A stretch of 64,000 nucleotides of DNA, from the NCBI RefSeq assembly GCF_030866745.1, contig NZ_CP133016.1, forward strand, positions 248,001 to 312,000, given 5' to 3'. Below are positions 36,679-45,148 of this stretch, in pieces. The translations under genes and the position numbers were made by a program. The number at the start of each line of letters is the position of its first letter. The stretch's first letter is position 1. Source of the DNA: Sphingomonas flavescens (GTDB taxonomy: Bacteria > Pseudomonadota > Alphaproteobacteria > Sphingomonadales > Sphingomonadaceae). The notes under the pieces are model-generated. The model worked only from the letters and a program-made list of their open reading frames with translations, searched no databases and was not told where the DNA came from.

Positions 36679-38757
36679 GTGCCGATCCATTTCGTTCGAT
36701 CTTTGTTGCTCGCAAGCGCGGCCGCCGCAGTCGCAGCGCCGGCATTCGGACAAACCACCCCGGCGCCTATTGCGAAGGCCGTCGATGGCAGAAGGATCTA
36801 CACCGCTGCCGACTTCACGCGCTTCGCGCCCAAGACGGCGTACGACATGCTGGTCCAGGTGCCGAGCTTCTCGATCCGCTCGGCGGACCAGGAACGGGGA
36901 CTTGGTCAGGCCTCCGAAAACGTGCTCATCAACGGCCAGCGGGTCGCCAACAAATCCGGCGGCGCCGTCGATCAGGCACAGCGCACTTCCGCCGCCAATG
37001 TCGACCGGATCGAAATTGTCGACGCGGCCAGCCTCGACGTCGCCGGGCTATCCGGGCAGGTCGCCAACATCATCCTGAAGTCGAGCCCGAAAGGCGGGTC
37101 AGGCCAATATGAATGGTACGTCAACTGGCGGGCGCATTATGCCGAGCCGGAGTTCCTTGGCGGTTCGATCAGCTATTCGAATAAGGTCGGACCGGTCGAT
37201 TACACGATATCCGTCAAGAACCAGTCGGGCCGCGGTGGTCTGGGCGGTCCGGTCCGGCTTTACGACCGCGATCGCAACCTGATCGAAAGCCGGACCGAAT
37301 TCTATCACTCCGAGTTCGAGCAGATCAGCACGCAGCTGAAGATGGCGATCGATGGGCCCGGCTCGTCGCTTGGGAACCTGACGCTTGGCTATCAACCCTA
37401 CACCAATCCGGAATCGCTGCGGGACACGCGAATTCTTGCGAACGGCGAGCGTCGCAGCCGGGTCTACTCCGGCAGCCTCGCTGGCTACGTCGGCGACATT
37501 AGCGGCGATTACGAGTTCGCATTGGGCCCGGGCCGGTTGAAGCTGATCGGCTTGCGCCACTGGGAGCATGAGCCTCTCTTCAACACGCAGATCCTGTATT
37601 TCGACACGACCCATGCCGATCCGGACGGCACACGTTTCAGCCGGGATTCGCACATCGGGGAGACGATCGGCCGCGCCGAATATCACTGGAAGAGCGGCAA
37701 GAACGACTGGCAGTTTTCCTTGGAGCGAGCCTTCAATTCGCTCGACCAGCATGGCCGGCTGTTCCTGCTCGACCCGCAGCGGGAGTTTGCCGAAGTCGAC
37801 TTTCCCGAAGGCAGCGGGAAAGTCACCGAAACGCGCTACGAAGGCATTGCGACCTTGAGCCGCCCGTTAACGCCGAAACTCGACCTGCAGGTGGCGGCAG
37901 GCGCCGAGATTTCGAAGCTCGACCGTGTCACGGATGACCAGCCCGCGCGGAAGTTTTTCCGGCCCAAGGGCAGCGTGACGCTCGGCTGGCGCCCGGCGAA
38001 GGGGTGGGACGTCAGCCTCAAGCTCCGCCGCCGCGTGGGACAGATCAGCTTTTACGATTTCCTCTCACAGCCGCAGTTGGAGCAGGACCGCGAGAATGCG
38101 GGCAACCCCGACCTCGTGCCGCCGCAGAGCTGGGAGATCGAGACGGAGATCGGCCGTGATTTCGGCAAGTGGGGAAAAACGCGGCTCAACCTGCATTATT
38201 ATCGCATCGAGGATATCGTCGACGTCATCCCCATCGGGACGGACGGGCAGGGCGTCGGCAATTTGCCGCGGGCACAACAGGCCGGCTTCGAGAGCGTCAG
38301 CACCTTGCTGGGCGATCCGATCGGCTGGAAGGGTGCCAAGCTGGACCTCACGGTCGGCGGCGAATGGTCGTCCGTTCGCGATCCGCTGACCCACGAGAAA
38401 CGGCCGATCGGCGGCAATCGCGATCGCTGGATGAGCGCCCGGATCCGTCACGACATTCCCGGCACGCCATTCGCCTGGAGCGCCTACGTCCAGCATAACC
38501 ATTATGCGAAATATTATTATCTGACCGAGGTCTACAGCTCGCTAGACCTGCCGTGGATCTCCGGCTTCTACGTCGAGGACAAGAACGTGATGGGGCTGAC
38601 CGTCCGGGCCAGCGTCGACAACATCTTCAATGGCAAGCACATTTACCACCGGACGATTTATGGCGGGTACCGAGATCGCTTTCCGGTCACGACCTATGAA
38701 AATCACGACGACATCGTCGGCCCGTTGTTCAAGGTGTCGGTGAAGGGGACCTTCTAG
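36679..38757 (+). CDS. TonB-dependent outer-membrane receptor
   Basis: 692 residues from GTG 36679 with the signal peptide MPIHFVRSLLLASAAAAVAAPAFG. A plug domain (about 40-135) includes TAYDMLVQVPSFSIR, ENVLINGQRVANKSGG and VDRIEIVDAASLDVAGLSGQVANII (quoted in parts). A beta-barrel follows, ending with the outer-membrane C-terminal Phe (KVSVKGTF). No TonB box or STN domain is obvious. The ligand is unknown; the gene stands alone without a substrate-processing cluster. The upstream operator doublet suggests inducible expression. Confidence 0.88.
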   Translation: MPIHFVRSLLLASAAAAVAAPAFGQTTPAPIAKAVDGRRIYTAADFTRFAPKTAYDMLVQVPSFSIRSADQERGLGQASENVLINGQRVANKSGGAVDQAQRTSAANVDRIEIVDAASLDVAGLSGQVANIILKSSPKGGSGQYEWYVNWRAHYAEPEFLGGSISYSNKVGPVDYTISVKNQSGRGGLGGPVRLYDRDRNLIESRTEFYHSEFEQISTQLKMAIDGPGSSLGNLTLGYQPYTNPESLRDTRILANGERRSRVYSGSLAGYVGDISGDYEFALGPGRLKLIGLRHWEHEPLFNTQILYFDTTHADPDGTRFSRDSHIGETIGRAEYHWKSGKNDWQFSLERAFNSLDQHGRLFLLDPQREFAEVDFPEGSGKVTETRYEGIATLSRPLTPKLDLQVAAGAEISKLDRVTDDQPARKFFRPKGSVTLGWRPAKGWDVSLKLRRRVGQISFYDFLSQPQLEQDRENAGNPDLVPPQSWEIETEIGRDFGKWGKTRLNLHYYRIEDIVDVIPIGTDGQGVGNLPRAQQAGFESVSTLLGDPIGWKGAKLDLTVGGEWSSVRDPLTHEKRPIGGNRDRWMSARIRHDIPGTPFAWSAYVQHNHYAKYYYLTEVYSSLDLPWISGFYVEDKNVMGLTVRASVDNIFNGKHIYHRTIYGGYRDRFPVTTYENHDDIVGPLFKVSVKGTF

Positions 38758-38788
38758 CGGCGGTGCGCGAAACTGCTATTGTCCTGCC

Positions 38789-39253
38789 ATGCCCAAAGTC
38801 GACCTGGACGCCATCCCGCAAGTCAATCGCACCGGCTATCCGGCGCCCTTCGACGAGGCGGTGGCGGGACGCTGGCAACGGCGCCTCGCCCCGGCCGTGG
38901 GATTGACCGAATTCGGCGCGACGCATGTCGTCCTGAAGCCGGGCGCCTGGTCGTCCCAGCGGCATTGGCACGACGGCGAAGACGAATTTCTCGTCATGCT
39001 CACCGGAGAGGCCGTGCTGGCTGAGGACGATGGCGAGACCCTGCTACGCGCTGGTGACATCGCTGCTTGGCCCAAGGGGAGCACCAATGGGCATCACCTG
39101 CGCAATGAAAGCGACGCGGACTGTTCGTTCGTCGCGATCGGGGCGGGGGCCAACACGGGCGGCGGCTATTCCGACATCGACATGATCTTCACGCCCGAGG
39201 GTACCTATGCCCACAAGGACGGCACGCCTTACGACGCCAAGCGCCAGCCTTAG
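38789..39253 (+). CDS. Cupin-domain protein
   Basis: A 154-residue single-domain cupin. Metal-binding residues are visible in SSQRHWHDGEDEFLVMLTGEAVL (motif 1: H-x-H-x4-E, quoted in part) and GDIAAWPKGSTNGHHLRN (motif 2). The C-terminal SDIDMIFTPEGTYAHKDGTPY is typical of a subgroup annotated only as cupins. The substrate is unknown. The stop shares TTAG with the stop of the convergent GST gene. Confidence 0.83.
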   Translation: MPKVDLDAIPQVNRTGYPAPFDEAVAGRWQRRLAPAVGLTEFGATHVVLKPGAWSSQRHWHDGEDEFLVMLTGEAVLAEDDGETLLRAGDIAAWPKGSTNGHHLRNESDADCSFVAIGAGANTGGGYSDIDMIFTPEGTYAHKDGTPYDAKRQP

Positions 39254-39918
39254 GCGGCGCCCTCGGTCTCGTACTGTTCGATCACCCAGGGCTCGTCCTG
39301 GGCCTTGTCGATCCACTCCGCCACGTGCGGATGCGACAGCACGTTTTTCATGTAGACGCCGGCAAAGCTGGGCACGCCGACGCCATAGGTGATCAGGCGC
39401 GTGACCACGGGCGCGTACATGATGTCCGCGGCGCACCACTCTCCGAATAGGAAATCGCCGGTTCCGCCCCAGCGGGCGCGGGCTTGCGCCCATAATTGCA
39501 GGATCCGCTCGACCTCGCCCCTTACGCCCTCGCTCAAATCCTTGGGCGGGAAGCTCTTGCGGACGTTCATCGGCAGTTCGCGGCGCAAGTTTGCGAAGCT
39601 GCTGTGCATCTCAGCGGACATCGACCGCGCGACCGCGCGCGCGCCTTCGTCTTCCGGCCAGAATAGGGCAGGCCCGTAGCGGTCGGCGAGGAAGTCGATG
39701 ATTGCCAGGCTGTCCCAGACGACGATGTCGCCGTCCCACAGGATTGGCACCTTGCCGAGCGACGGCGCGAACTCGTCGCCTTCGCGACGCTGCTCCCACT
39801 CCGCGTCGAACATCGGCACCACGAGTTCCTCAAACTCCTCGCCAGTTTGCTTGCAAGCGAGCCAGCCGCGCATCGACCAGCTCGAATAAGCGCGATTGCC
39901 GATGATCAGCTTGAACAA
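39250..39918 (-). CDS. Glutathione S-transferase family protein
   Basis: No ATG fits the N-terminus. TTG 39918 follows a GGAGA ribosome site and starts the family sequence (LFKLIIGNRAYSSWSMRGWL), giving 222 residues. The thioredoxin-fold domain (1-80) has the likely catalytic Ser in YSSWSMRG and the GSH-site LGKVPILWDGDIVVWDSLAI (in part). An all-helical C-terminal domain follows, with GDFLFGEWCAADIMYAPV. The substrate is unknown. It lies 10 bases from engB. Confidence 0.87.
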   Translation of the reverse strand: MFKLIIGNRAYSSWSMRGWLACKQTGEEFEELVVPMFDAEWEQRREGDEFAPSLGKVPILWDGDIVVWDSLAIIDFLADRYGPALFWPEDEGARAVARSMSAEMHSSFANLRRELPMNVRKSFPPKDLSEGVRGEVERILQLWAQARARWGGTGDFLFGEWCAADIMYAPVVTRLITYGVGVPSFAGVYMKNVLSHPHVAEWIDKAQDEPWVIEQYETEGAA

Positions 39919-39928
39919 GCCCGTCTCC

Positions 39929-40570
39929 CTAGGTCGTCGCGGCTTCGAGGATGGCCGTCCGCAATTCCGCGATCCCGCTACCGGTTTCGCTGGACGTAGT
40001 GAAGATCGTCGGGTGAGCGGCCGGGTGCTTGGCGGCTTCGACGCGCGTGGCCTCAAGTGTCTTGGCAAGCTCGGTCGGCTTCACCTTGTCGCCCTTGGTC
40101 AAGACCACGTGATAGCTGACCGCTGCGTCGTCGAGCATTTGCATCATCTCGCGATCGACGTCCTTCAGACCATGCCGCGAATCCACCAGCACCAGCGCGC
40201 GCTTCAACGGCCCGCGCCCGCGCAGGAAATCGTTCACGACGCGCTTCCATCGCTTGACCATGTCGCGCGGGGCCTCGGCGAAACCGTAGCCGGGCATGTC
40301 GACCAGCCGCAGCTGCAGCGGTTCGCCCACGTCGAAGAAGTTGAGCTCCTGCGTCCGACCAGGCGTATTGGACGTCCGCGCCAAACCCTTGCGGTTGGTG
40401 AGCGCATTGAGCAGCGAACTCTTCCCGACGTTCGAACGGCCGGCAAAAGCAACTTCGGGCGCATCCGGATCAGGCAGGAAGCGAAGATCCGGCGCCGATT
40501 TCAGAAACGTGATCGGCCCCGCAAAGAGCTTCCGCGCGCGCTCCGTCAGCTCTTCGTTCGCCTCGCTCAC
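39929..40570 (-). CDS. engB: Ribosome biogenesis GTP-binding protein YsxC/EngB
   Basis: A 213-residue GTPase needed for large-subunit assembly. G1 GRSNVGKSSLLN, the switch I region TSNTPGRTQELNFF, G3 DMPGYGFA, G4 TKGDKV and G5 near TSSETGSG are all present. Its ATG overlaps the yidC stop by 4 bases, so it is cotranslated with the membrane insertase gene. Confidence 0.96.
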   Translation of the reverse strand: MSEANEELTERARKLFAGPITFLKSAPDLRFLPDPDAPEVAFAGRSNVGKSSLLNALTNRKGLARTSNTPGRTQELNFFDVGEPLQLRLVDMPGYGFAEAPRDMVKRWKRVVNDFLRGRGPLKRALVLVDSRHGLKDVDREMMQMLDDAAVSYHVVLTKGDKVKPTELAKTLEATRVEAAKHPAAHPTIFTTSSETGSGIAELRTAILEAATT

Positions 40571-42273
40571 GTTGCGACCGGGTGCGTGTCTTTAAGGTGC
40601 AGTCCGTACTTGCGGTACAGCCACCATTGCTGCGCCATCGTCAGCACGTTGTTGGTGATCCAGTAGAGCTGCAGCCCCGCCGCGAACGGCGCCATGATGA
40701 ACACCAGGAACCAGGGCATGATCGCGAACACCTGCGCCTGCGCGGGGTCCATCGGCTGCGGGTTGAGCTTCATCGAGCCCCACTGCGTCGCGCCGACGAG
40801 GATCGGCAGCACACCGATCGCTAGGAACGCCGGCGGGGTGAAGTGCAGCAGGCCGAAGAGGTTGACCGGGGTCAGCGGGTCCGCTGCCGACAAATCCTTG
40901 ATCCACAACGCGAACGGCTGATGGCGCATTTCGACGCTGACCAGCAGCACCTTGTAGAGCGCATAGAAAACCGGGATCTGCAGCAGGATTGGTAAGCAGC
41001 CCGCCGCCGGATTGATCTTCTCGGCCTGATAGAGCTTCAGGATTTCCTGCTGCTGGCGCTGCTTGTCGTCCTTGAACCGCTCCTGCAGCGCCTTCAGCTT
41101 GGGCTGGATCTTGCGCATGGCGGCCATCGACTGGAACTGCTTCTGCGCAATCGGGAACATGATCGCGCGGACGATGAGCGTCAGGCAGATGATGGCCACG
41201 CCGAAATTGCCGACCGTGTGGAACAGGAACATCAGCAGGTCGAAGATCGGCCGCATGAAGAATTCGAACCAGCCCCAGTCGATCGACTTGGACAGCTTCG
41301 GAATGCCGGCATCCTCGTAGCGATCGAGCCAGGCCTTCTCCTTCGCGCCCGCAAATAGCCGCGTCTGCGTTGTCGAAGTCTGGCCGGGTGCGACCGTGAT
41401 CGGTGCGAGAGCATAATCGGCCTGATACCCGCCGCTCGGACTGCGGCGGAAATCGGCAGCCATGCTGCCCTGCGGGATTAGGGCCGTGAGCCAATATTTG
41501 TCGGTGAAGCCGAGCCAGCCGTCGACATTGTTGAAGGGCTGCGGCCCATCTTCGTCGAGGTTCTTGTAGTTCACGTCGTAATTGGCCTTGCCACCGAAGA
41601 GACCGATGGGCCCGACGTGGTTCGTCCAGCTATCGGGGTCGTGCGACTTCTCGGCGCGGCTGACGAGGCCGATCGGCCGCAATATGAAGGGGGCGCTGGA
41701 GCCGTTGGTGACGCTCTGCGCCACCGTGAACAGATAGCCGTCGTCCACCGCGATTTTGATCTGGTAACGCGCGCCGTCGGCCCCTTGCGAAGTCAGCGTG
41801 ACGGGGCGACCGGGAACGAGCTCCTGGCTATCGGCAGTCCACATCGTATCCATGCCAGGAGCCGCGCCGTTCTGGGCGGTCCACCCGAAGCTGGCGAGAT
41901 AGGCTCCCGGCGCGCCGAGCGGGGAGAACAGCCGCACGGGCGGGGAGTTCTTGGCGATGGTCTGCCGTTGATCGAGCAGCACGAGATCGTCGATCTGTGC
42001 GCCCTTGAGGTTAATCGAGCCGCTCAGCGACGGCGTGCGGATCGCAACTCGCTGGGAGCTTCCTAATGCAGCCGCAACCGACATCGTCGCCTTGGGCGTT
42101 GCGGGTGCCGACGGTTGCGCGTTCGGCTGTTGCACTGGCTGCTGTTTGCCCGCTTCGATCTTTGTGCTTGGAGGATTCGCAGTCGGGAAGAATTTGTTCG
42201 CCGCCCAGCTCCAGCCGAGCAGGACGAGCGCGCTCAGCACCACCGCGAGGATCAGGTTCTTGCTGTCGTTCAC
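40567..42273 (-). CDS. yidC: Membrane protein insertase YidC
   Basis: A 568-residue Oxa1-family insertase. One N-terminal transmembrane helix (LILAVVLSALVLLGWSWAA) precedes a large periplasmic P1 domain (about 60-345) and five C-terminal segments, with FFMRPIFDLLMFLFHTVGN, KKIQ/RKIQPKLKALQERFKDD (coiled region) and a conserved Arg in the hydrophilic groove (LIVRAIMFP). It is part of the rpmH-rnpA-yidD-yidC-engB block, transcribed from the rpmH end. Confidence 0.97.
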   Translation of the reverse strand: MNDSKNLILAVVLSALVLLGWSWAANKFFPTANPPSTKIEAGKQQPVQQPNAQPSAPATPKATMSVAAALGSSQRVAIRTPSLSGSINLKGAQIDDLVLLDQRQTIAKNSPPVRLFSPLGAPGAYLASFGWTAQNGAAPGMDTMWTADSQELVPGRPVTLTSQGADGARYQIKIAVDDGYLFTVAQSVTNGSSAPFILRPIGLVSRAEKSHDPDSWTNHVGPIGLFGGKANYDVNYKNLDEDGPQPFNNVDGWLGFTDKYWLTALIPQGSMAADFRRSPSGGYQADYALAPITVAPGQTSTTQTRLFAGAKEKAWLDRYEDAGIPKLSKSIDWGWFEFFMRPIFDLLMFLFHTVGNFGVAIICLTLIVRAIMFPIAQKQFQSMAAMRKIQPKLKALQERFKDDKQRQQQEILKLYQAEKINPAAGCLPILLQIPVFYALYKVLLVSVEMRHQPFALWIKDLSAADPLTPVNLFGLLHFTPPAFLAIGVLPILVGATQWGSMKLNPQPMDPAQAQVFAIMPWFLVFIMAPFAAGLQLYWITNNVLTMAQQWWLYRKYGLHLKDTHPVAT

Positions 42274-42286
42274 TTAACTTTGATCC

Positions 42287-42499
42287 TCACGGTACGGGGT
42301 CGTGGCCTTGGCCACCCCAGGGATTGCAGCGGAGGATGCGCTTCAACGCCATCCACCCCCCGCGCGCGGCGCCATAGCGTTCAACTGCAGTGATCGCATA
42401 GGCCGAACAGCTTGGCTGATAGCGGCAGCTTGGCGGGAGCACTTGCGACGGGCCCCGCTGCCACGCTTTCGCAATCAGAATCATCGCGCGTGCGATCAT
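42287..42499 (-). CDS. yidD: Membrane protein insertion efficiency factor YidD
   Basis: 70 residues with the family core [38 protein letters not shown] (quoted as its landmarks: two Cys-containing repeats and the [12 protein letters not shown] end). It is a small peripheral membrane protein that helps YidC. Its start overlaps the rnpA stop by 4 bases. Confidence 0.95.
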   Translation of the reverse strand: MIARAMILIAKAWQRGPSQVLPPSCRYQPSCSAYAITAVERYGAARGGWMALKRILRCNPWGGQGHDPVP

Positions 42500-42960
42500 G
42501 GCCGTAGCCGGTCCAATGCGCTTGCGAGTTCCGACCGAAGCAGGCCGAAGTCACGCTCGACGCCCTTGGCGCGGCCAATCATGATGTGATCGGCACCCGC
42601 CAGGCCTTTGGTGGGAACGATTTCTCGGGCAAGCGCCCGAAACCGGCGCTTCATCCGGTTGCGGATGACCGCGCCCCCGATCTTCTTGGTCACGGTGAAA
42701 CCCACGCGCATCGATGTGTCCGCGTCCTTGCGATCGCGGATCAGCAGGATGAAACCGGGGGTCGTCGTGCGCAGGCCGCCGTTGGCGGCGAGGAAATCCG
42801 CGCGCTTGCGGATATTAACTAGGCGCTGAGCTTCTTGCGGCCGCGGGCGCGGCGAGCGTTCAGCACCTTGCGCCCGCCGACGGTCGCCATGCGGCTGCGG
42901 AACCCGTGACGCCGCTTGCGGACCAGGTTGCTCGGCTGGAAGGTGCGCTTCATCACTCAT
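42496..42960 (-). CDS. rnpA: Ribonuclease P protein component, frame encloses rpmH
   Basis: Protein subunit of the tRNA 5'-processing ribozyme. The RnpA domain runs from [13 protein letters not shown] to the end, with [25 protein letters not shown] as its RNR signature (in part). Between the domain and the rpmH stop (42819) this frame holds no ATG, GTG or TTG. The only canonical start is ATG 42960, which gives 154 residues with a Pro/Arg/Gln-rich 49-residue extension translated from the same DNA as rpmH in another frame. The AAAGG ribosome site is one base from ATG 42960 but eight from the rpmH ATG. The alternative is a non-canonical start such as ATC near 42812. Confidence 0.9.
   Translation of the reverse strand: MSDEAHLPAEQPGPQAASRVPQPHGDRRRAQGAERSPRPRPQEAQRLVNIRKRADFLAANGGLRTTTPGFILLIRDRKDADTSMRVGFTVTKKIGGAVIRNRMKRRFRALAREIVPTKGLAGADHIMIGRAKGVERDFGLLRSELASALDRLRP
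42819..42953 (-). CDS. rpmH: 50S ribosomal protein L34
   Basis: A 44-residue protein, [18 protein letters not shown]...[17 protein letters not shown], all typical of L34. ATG 42953 lies 8 bases after AAAGG. The ATG of the rnpA frame (42960) lies just upstream, the two start codons being separated by four bases (AGTG), and the whole gene is nested in that frame. It heads the rpmH-rnpA-yidD-yidC-engB run. Confidence 0.97.
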   Translation of the reverse strand: MKRTFQPSNLVRKRRHGFRSRMATVGGRKVLNARRARGRKKLSA

Positions 42961-42987
42961 GCCTTTAAGTTCAAATAAAAGAAAAAG

Positions 42988-43006
42988 GGCCGCCCATCAG
43001 GCAGCC
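42988..43006 (-). terminator. Intrinsic terminator upstream of rpmH
   Basis: On the minus strand GGCTGCC-TGATG-GGCGGCC forms a 7-bp stem (one G-T pair) followed by CTTTTTCTTTT (complement of 42977-42987). It ends the PGPGW gene 39 bases after its stop and insulates rpmH. Confidence 0.8.
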
Positions 43007-43044
43007 GCTGTCCTGCGCGCCGATAGGGAAGGTGCGCGTGCAAG

Positions 43045-43398
43045 TCAATTGCCTCGACCACCGTCGGACAGGGTCGTCGCCTGCTGTTCGGCCTTGCGGA
43101 TCGCCTCGCGGCGCTTGGCCGAGCGCCGCTGCAGCGCCCAGTCCGTCCAGCGGCCGGCTTTGGGCTGCCAGCGCTTGAACCGCACGTAGCGGCGTTTGGC
43201 CCACATGCTGGTCTTGAGAATCAGGGCCGCGCCAGGCGCGATGAAGAAAACGCCGCCCGGGCCGGGCAGGGGGGCAACGATGATCCCGATGATGACCAGC
43301 ACCACGCCAAGCGCGAACAGGCACCATTCCACCCATGGCTGATCCAGGAAGCTGCGCCACTGATCCCGCGATATCATCGTCCGGATGTGGCCACCCAT
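43045..43398 (-). CDS. PGPGW-family small membrane protein
   Basis: 117 residues (or 110 from ATG 43377). The helical hairpin WVEWCLFALGVVLVIIGIIV - APLPGPGGVFFIAPGAALIL contains the PGPG(G/W) motif naming the family of small inner-membrane proteins. The C-terminal half is basic and cytoplasmic (KRRYVRFKRWQPKAGRW). The function is unknown. Confidence 0.75.
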   Translation of the reverse strand: MGGHIRTMISRDQWRSFLDQPWVEWCLFALGVVLVIIGIIVAPLPGPGGVFFIAPGAALILKTSMWAKRRYVRFKRWQPKAGRWTDWALQRRSAKRREAIRKAEQQATTLSDGGRGN

Positions 43399-43506
43399 GG
43401 CCGTTCGCGCAAGCCGCTTGCGGGAAAGCTCCGCTTTGGCTTAGGTCTGAACCGCCGAGCTAGGGGGAATTCTGTACAAGATGGTCGGTTGTGGGGGCGT
43501 GGCCTG

Positions 43507-45015
43507 ATGGCCGCGACCGTCGCCACTGTGGCGTATCTCGGCCTGGAAGCCCGCGCAGTCGAAGTCCAGGTGCAGCTGTCGTCTGGGCTGCCGGCGTTCA
43601 TCATCGTCGGCTTGGCCGACAAGGCGGTTGCAGAGAGCCGCGAGCGGGTGCGGGCAGCCCTGTCCGCCATCGGACTAGCGCTTCCGCCGAAACGAATCAC
43701 CGTGAACCTGTCGCCTGCGGATCTGCCGAAGGAGGGATCGCATTACGACCTGCCCATCGCGCTGGGCTTACTGGCCGCAATCGGTGCGACCGACGCGGAG
43801 ACATTATCGCACTATGTCGCGGTTGGAGAGCTCAGCCTGGACGGCCGTATCGCGCCATCGCCGGGGGTGTTACTCGCCGCGTTACACGCTTCGTCTTTGG
43901 ACCTCGGCCTCATATGCCCAGCGGCACAGGGTGGCGAGGCCAGTTGGGCCGGGCAGCTCGATGTCATCGCTGCCCCCGACCTGCTCGCCTTGCTGGCGCA
44001 TCTCAAAGGCACGTCGCTCGTCCCGATCCCAGCGGTGGTCGAAGCGGAAGCGCCGGATGGCGGGCCCGACCTCGCGCAGGTCAAAGGCCAGGAAGTCGCC
44101 AAGCGCGCGCTGGAAATCGCCGCGGCCGGTGGTCACAATTTGCTGATGAGCGGCCCGCCCGGTTCGGGCAAATCGCTGCTCGCCGCCTGCCTTCCGGGTA
44201 TTCTCCCACCGTTGCAGCCCAGCGAAGCGCTGGAAGTCTCGATGGTCGCATCGGTGGCCGGCGAGTTGGGTGACGGCAAAATCCGCCGACGCCGGCCCTT
44301 CCGAGCACCCCACCACAGCGCATCCATGCCGGCTCTGGTCGGTGGAGGCCTCAAGGTCCGCCCGGGCGAGATCAGCCTCGCGCACCTTGGCGTGCTGTTC
44401 CTCGACGAACTTCCCGAATTCCAGCGAGCGGTGCTCGATTCGCTCCGCCAGCCGCTTGAGACAGGAAACGTCAGTGTCGCGCGCGCCAACACCCATGTGA
44501 CGTTCCCGGCGAGGGTGCAGCTCGTGGCAGCAATGAACCCTTGCCGCTGCGGTCATCTCGGCGATCCGGCGCTCGCCTGCAGCCGTGCCCCGCGCTGCGC
44601 GGCTGATTACCAGGCGCGCGTCTCCGGCCCGCTCCTCGACCGTATCGATCTCCACGTCGAAGTGCCGGGCGTTTTGGCGGCGGACCTCACCTTGCCGCCG
44701 CCGGCGGAAGGAAGCGCGGAGGTTGCCCAGCGGGTTGCGTCTGCGCGACAGCGGCAGGCCGACCGCTACAACGGCCACGGTCCGCGCACCAATGCAGAAG
44801 CCGACGGTGAATTGCTGGATTCGGTGGCGACGCCTGACGAACCCGGCCGAAAGCTTCTCGCCGACGCCGCCAACGCCATGCGGTTATCCGCCCGCGGCTT
44901 CCACCGAGTTCTCCGCGTTTCGCGCACCATCGCCGATCTTGCCGGCGCTGAGCAGGTAGGGCGCATTCACATCGCCGAGGCGCTTAGTTATCGTCGGCAA
45001 TCACCACGCAATTGA
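43507..45015 (+). CDS. comM: YifB/ComM family AAA+ ATPase (Mg-chelatase-like)
   Basis: A branch-migration helicase helping chromosomal integration of transforming DNA in other species. The frame is open from 43387, but ATG 43507 (MAATVATVAYLGLEARAVEV) matches the family start and gives 502 residues. An N-terminal Lon-like substrate domain (about 1-170) precedes the AAA+ core with Walker A MSGPPGSGKSLLAACLPG and Walker B GVLFLDELPEF, then Cys-containing NPCRCGHLGD. A C-terminal Mg-chelatase lid has RGFHRVLRVSRTIADLAG. Upstream sequence overlaps the start of the PGPGW gene on the other strand. Confidence 0.94.
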   Translation: MAATVATVAYLGLEARAVEVQVQLSSGLPAFIIVGLADKAVAESRERVRAALSAIGLALPPKRITVNLSPADLPKEGSHYDLPIALGLLAAIGATDAETLSHYVAVGELSLDGRIAPSPGVLLAALHASSLDLGLICPAAQGGEASWAGQLDVIAAPDLLALLAHLKGTSLVPIPAVVEAEAPDGGPDLAQVKGQEVAKRALEIAAAGGHNLLMSGPPGSGKSLLAACLPGILPPLQPSEALEVSMVASVAGELGDGKIRRRRPFRAPHHSASMPALVGGGLKVRPGEISLAHLGVLFLDELPEFQRAVLDSLRQPLETGNVSVARANTHVTFPARVQLVAAMNPCRCGHLGDPALACSRAPRCAADYQARVSGPLLDRIDLHVEVPGVLAADLTLPPPAEGSAEVAQRVASARQRQADRYNGHGPRTNAEADGELLDSVATPDEPGRKLLADAANAMRLSARGFHRVLRVSRTIADLAGAEQVGRIHIAEALSYRRQSPRN

Positions 45016-45053
45016 TTAGCGCCGTCGGCTCGCCTAGCTAGCGGCAGTCGCAG

Positions 45054-45138
45054 GCCCCTGTGGCGGAATTGGTAGACGCGCTCGACTCAAAATCGAGTTC
45101 TGCAAAGAGTGTCCGTTCGAGTCGGACCAGGGGCACCA
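45054..45138 (+). tRNA. tRNA-Leu (anticodon CAA)
   Basis: A class II cloverleaf of 85 bases: GCCCCTG acceptor strand, anticodon arm CTCGA-CTCAAAA-TCGAG (anticodon CAA), a short variable arm (TTCTGCAAAGAGT region), T-arm with GTTCGAGTC, and CAGGGGC-A followed by an encoded CCA at 45136-45138. Confidence 0.95.
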
Positions 45139-45148
45139 GCCACTTGCC

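Noticed and set aside
43387..43506. 40-codon N-terminal extension of ComM
   Set aside because: It overlaps the start of the PGPGW gene on the other strand and the family N-terminus (MAATVATVAY) begins at 43507.
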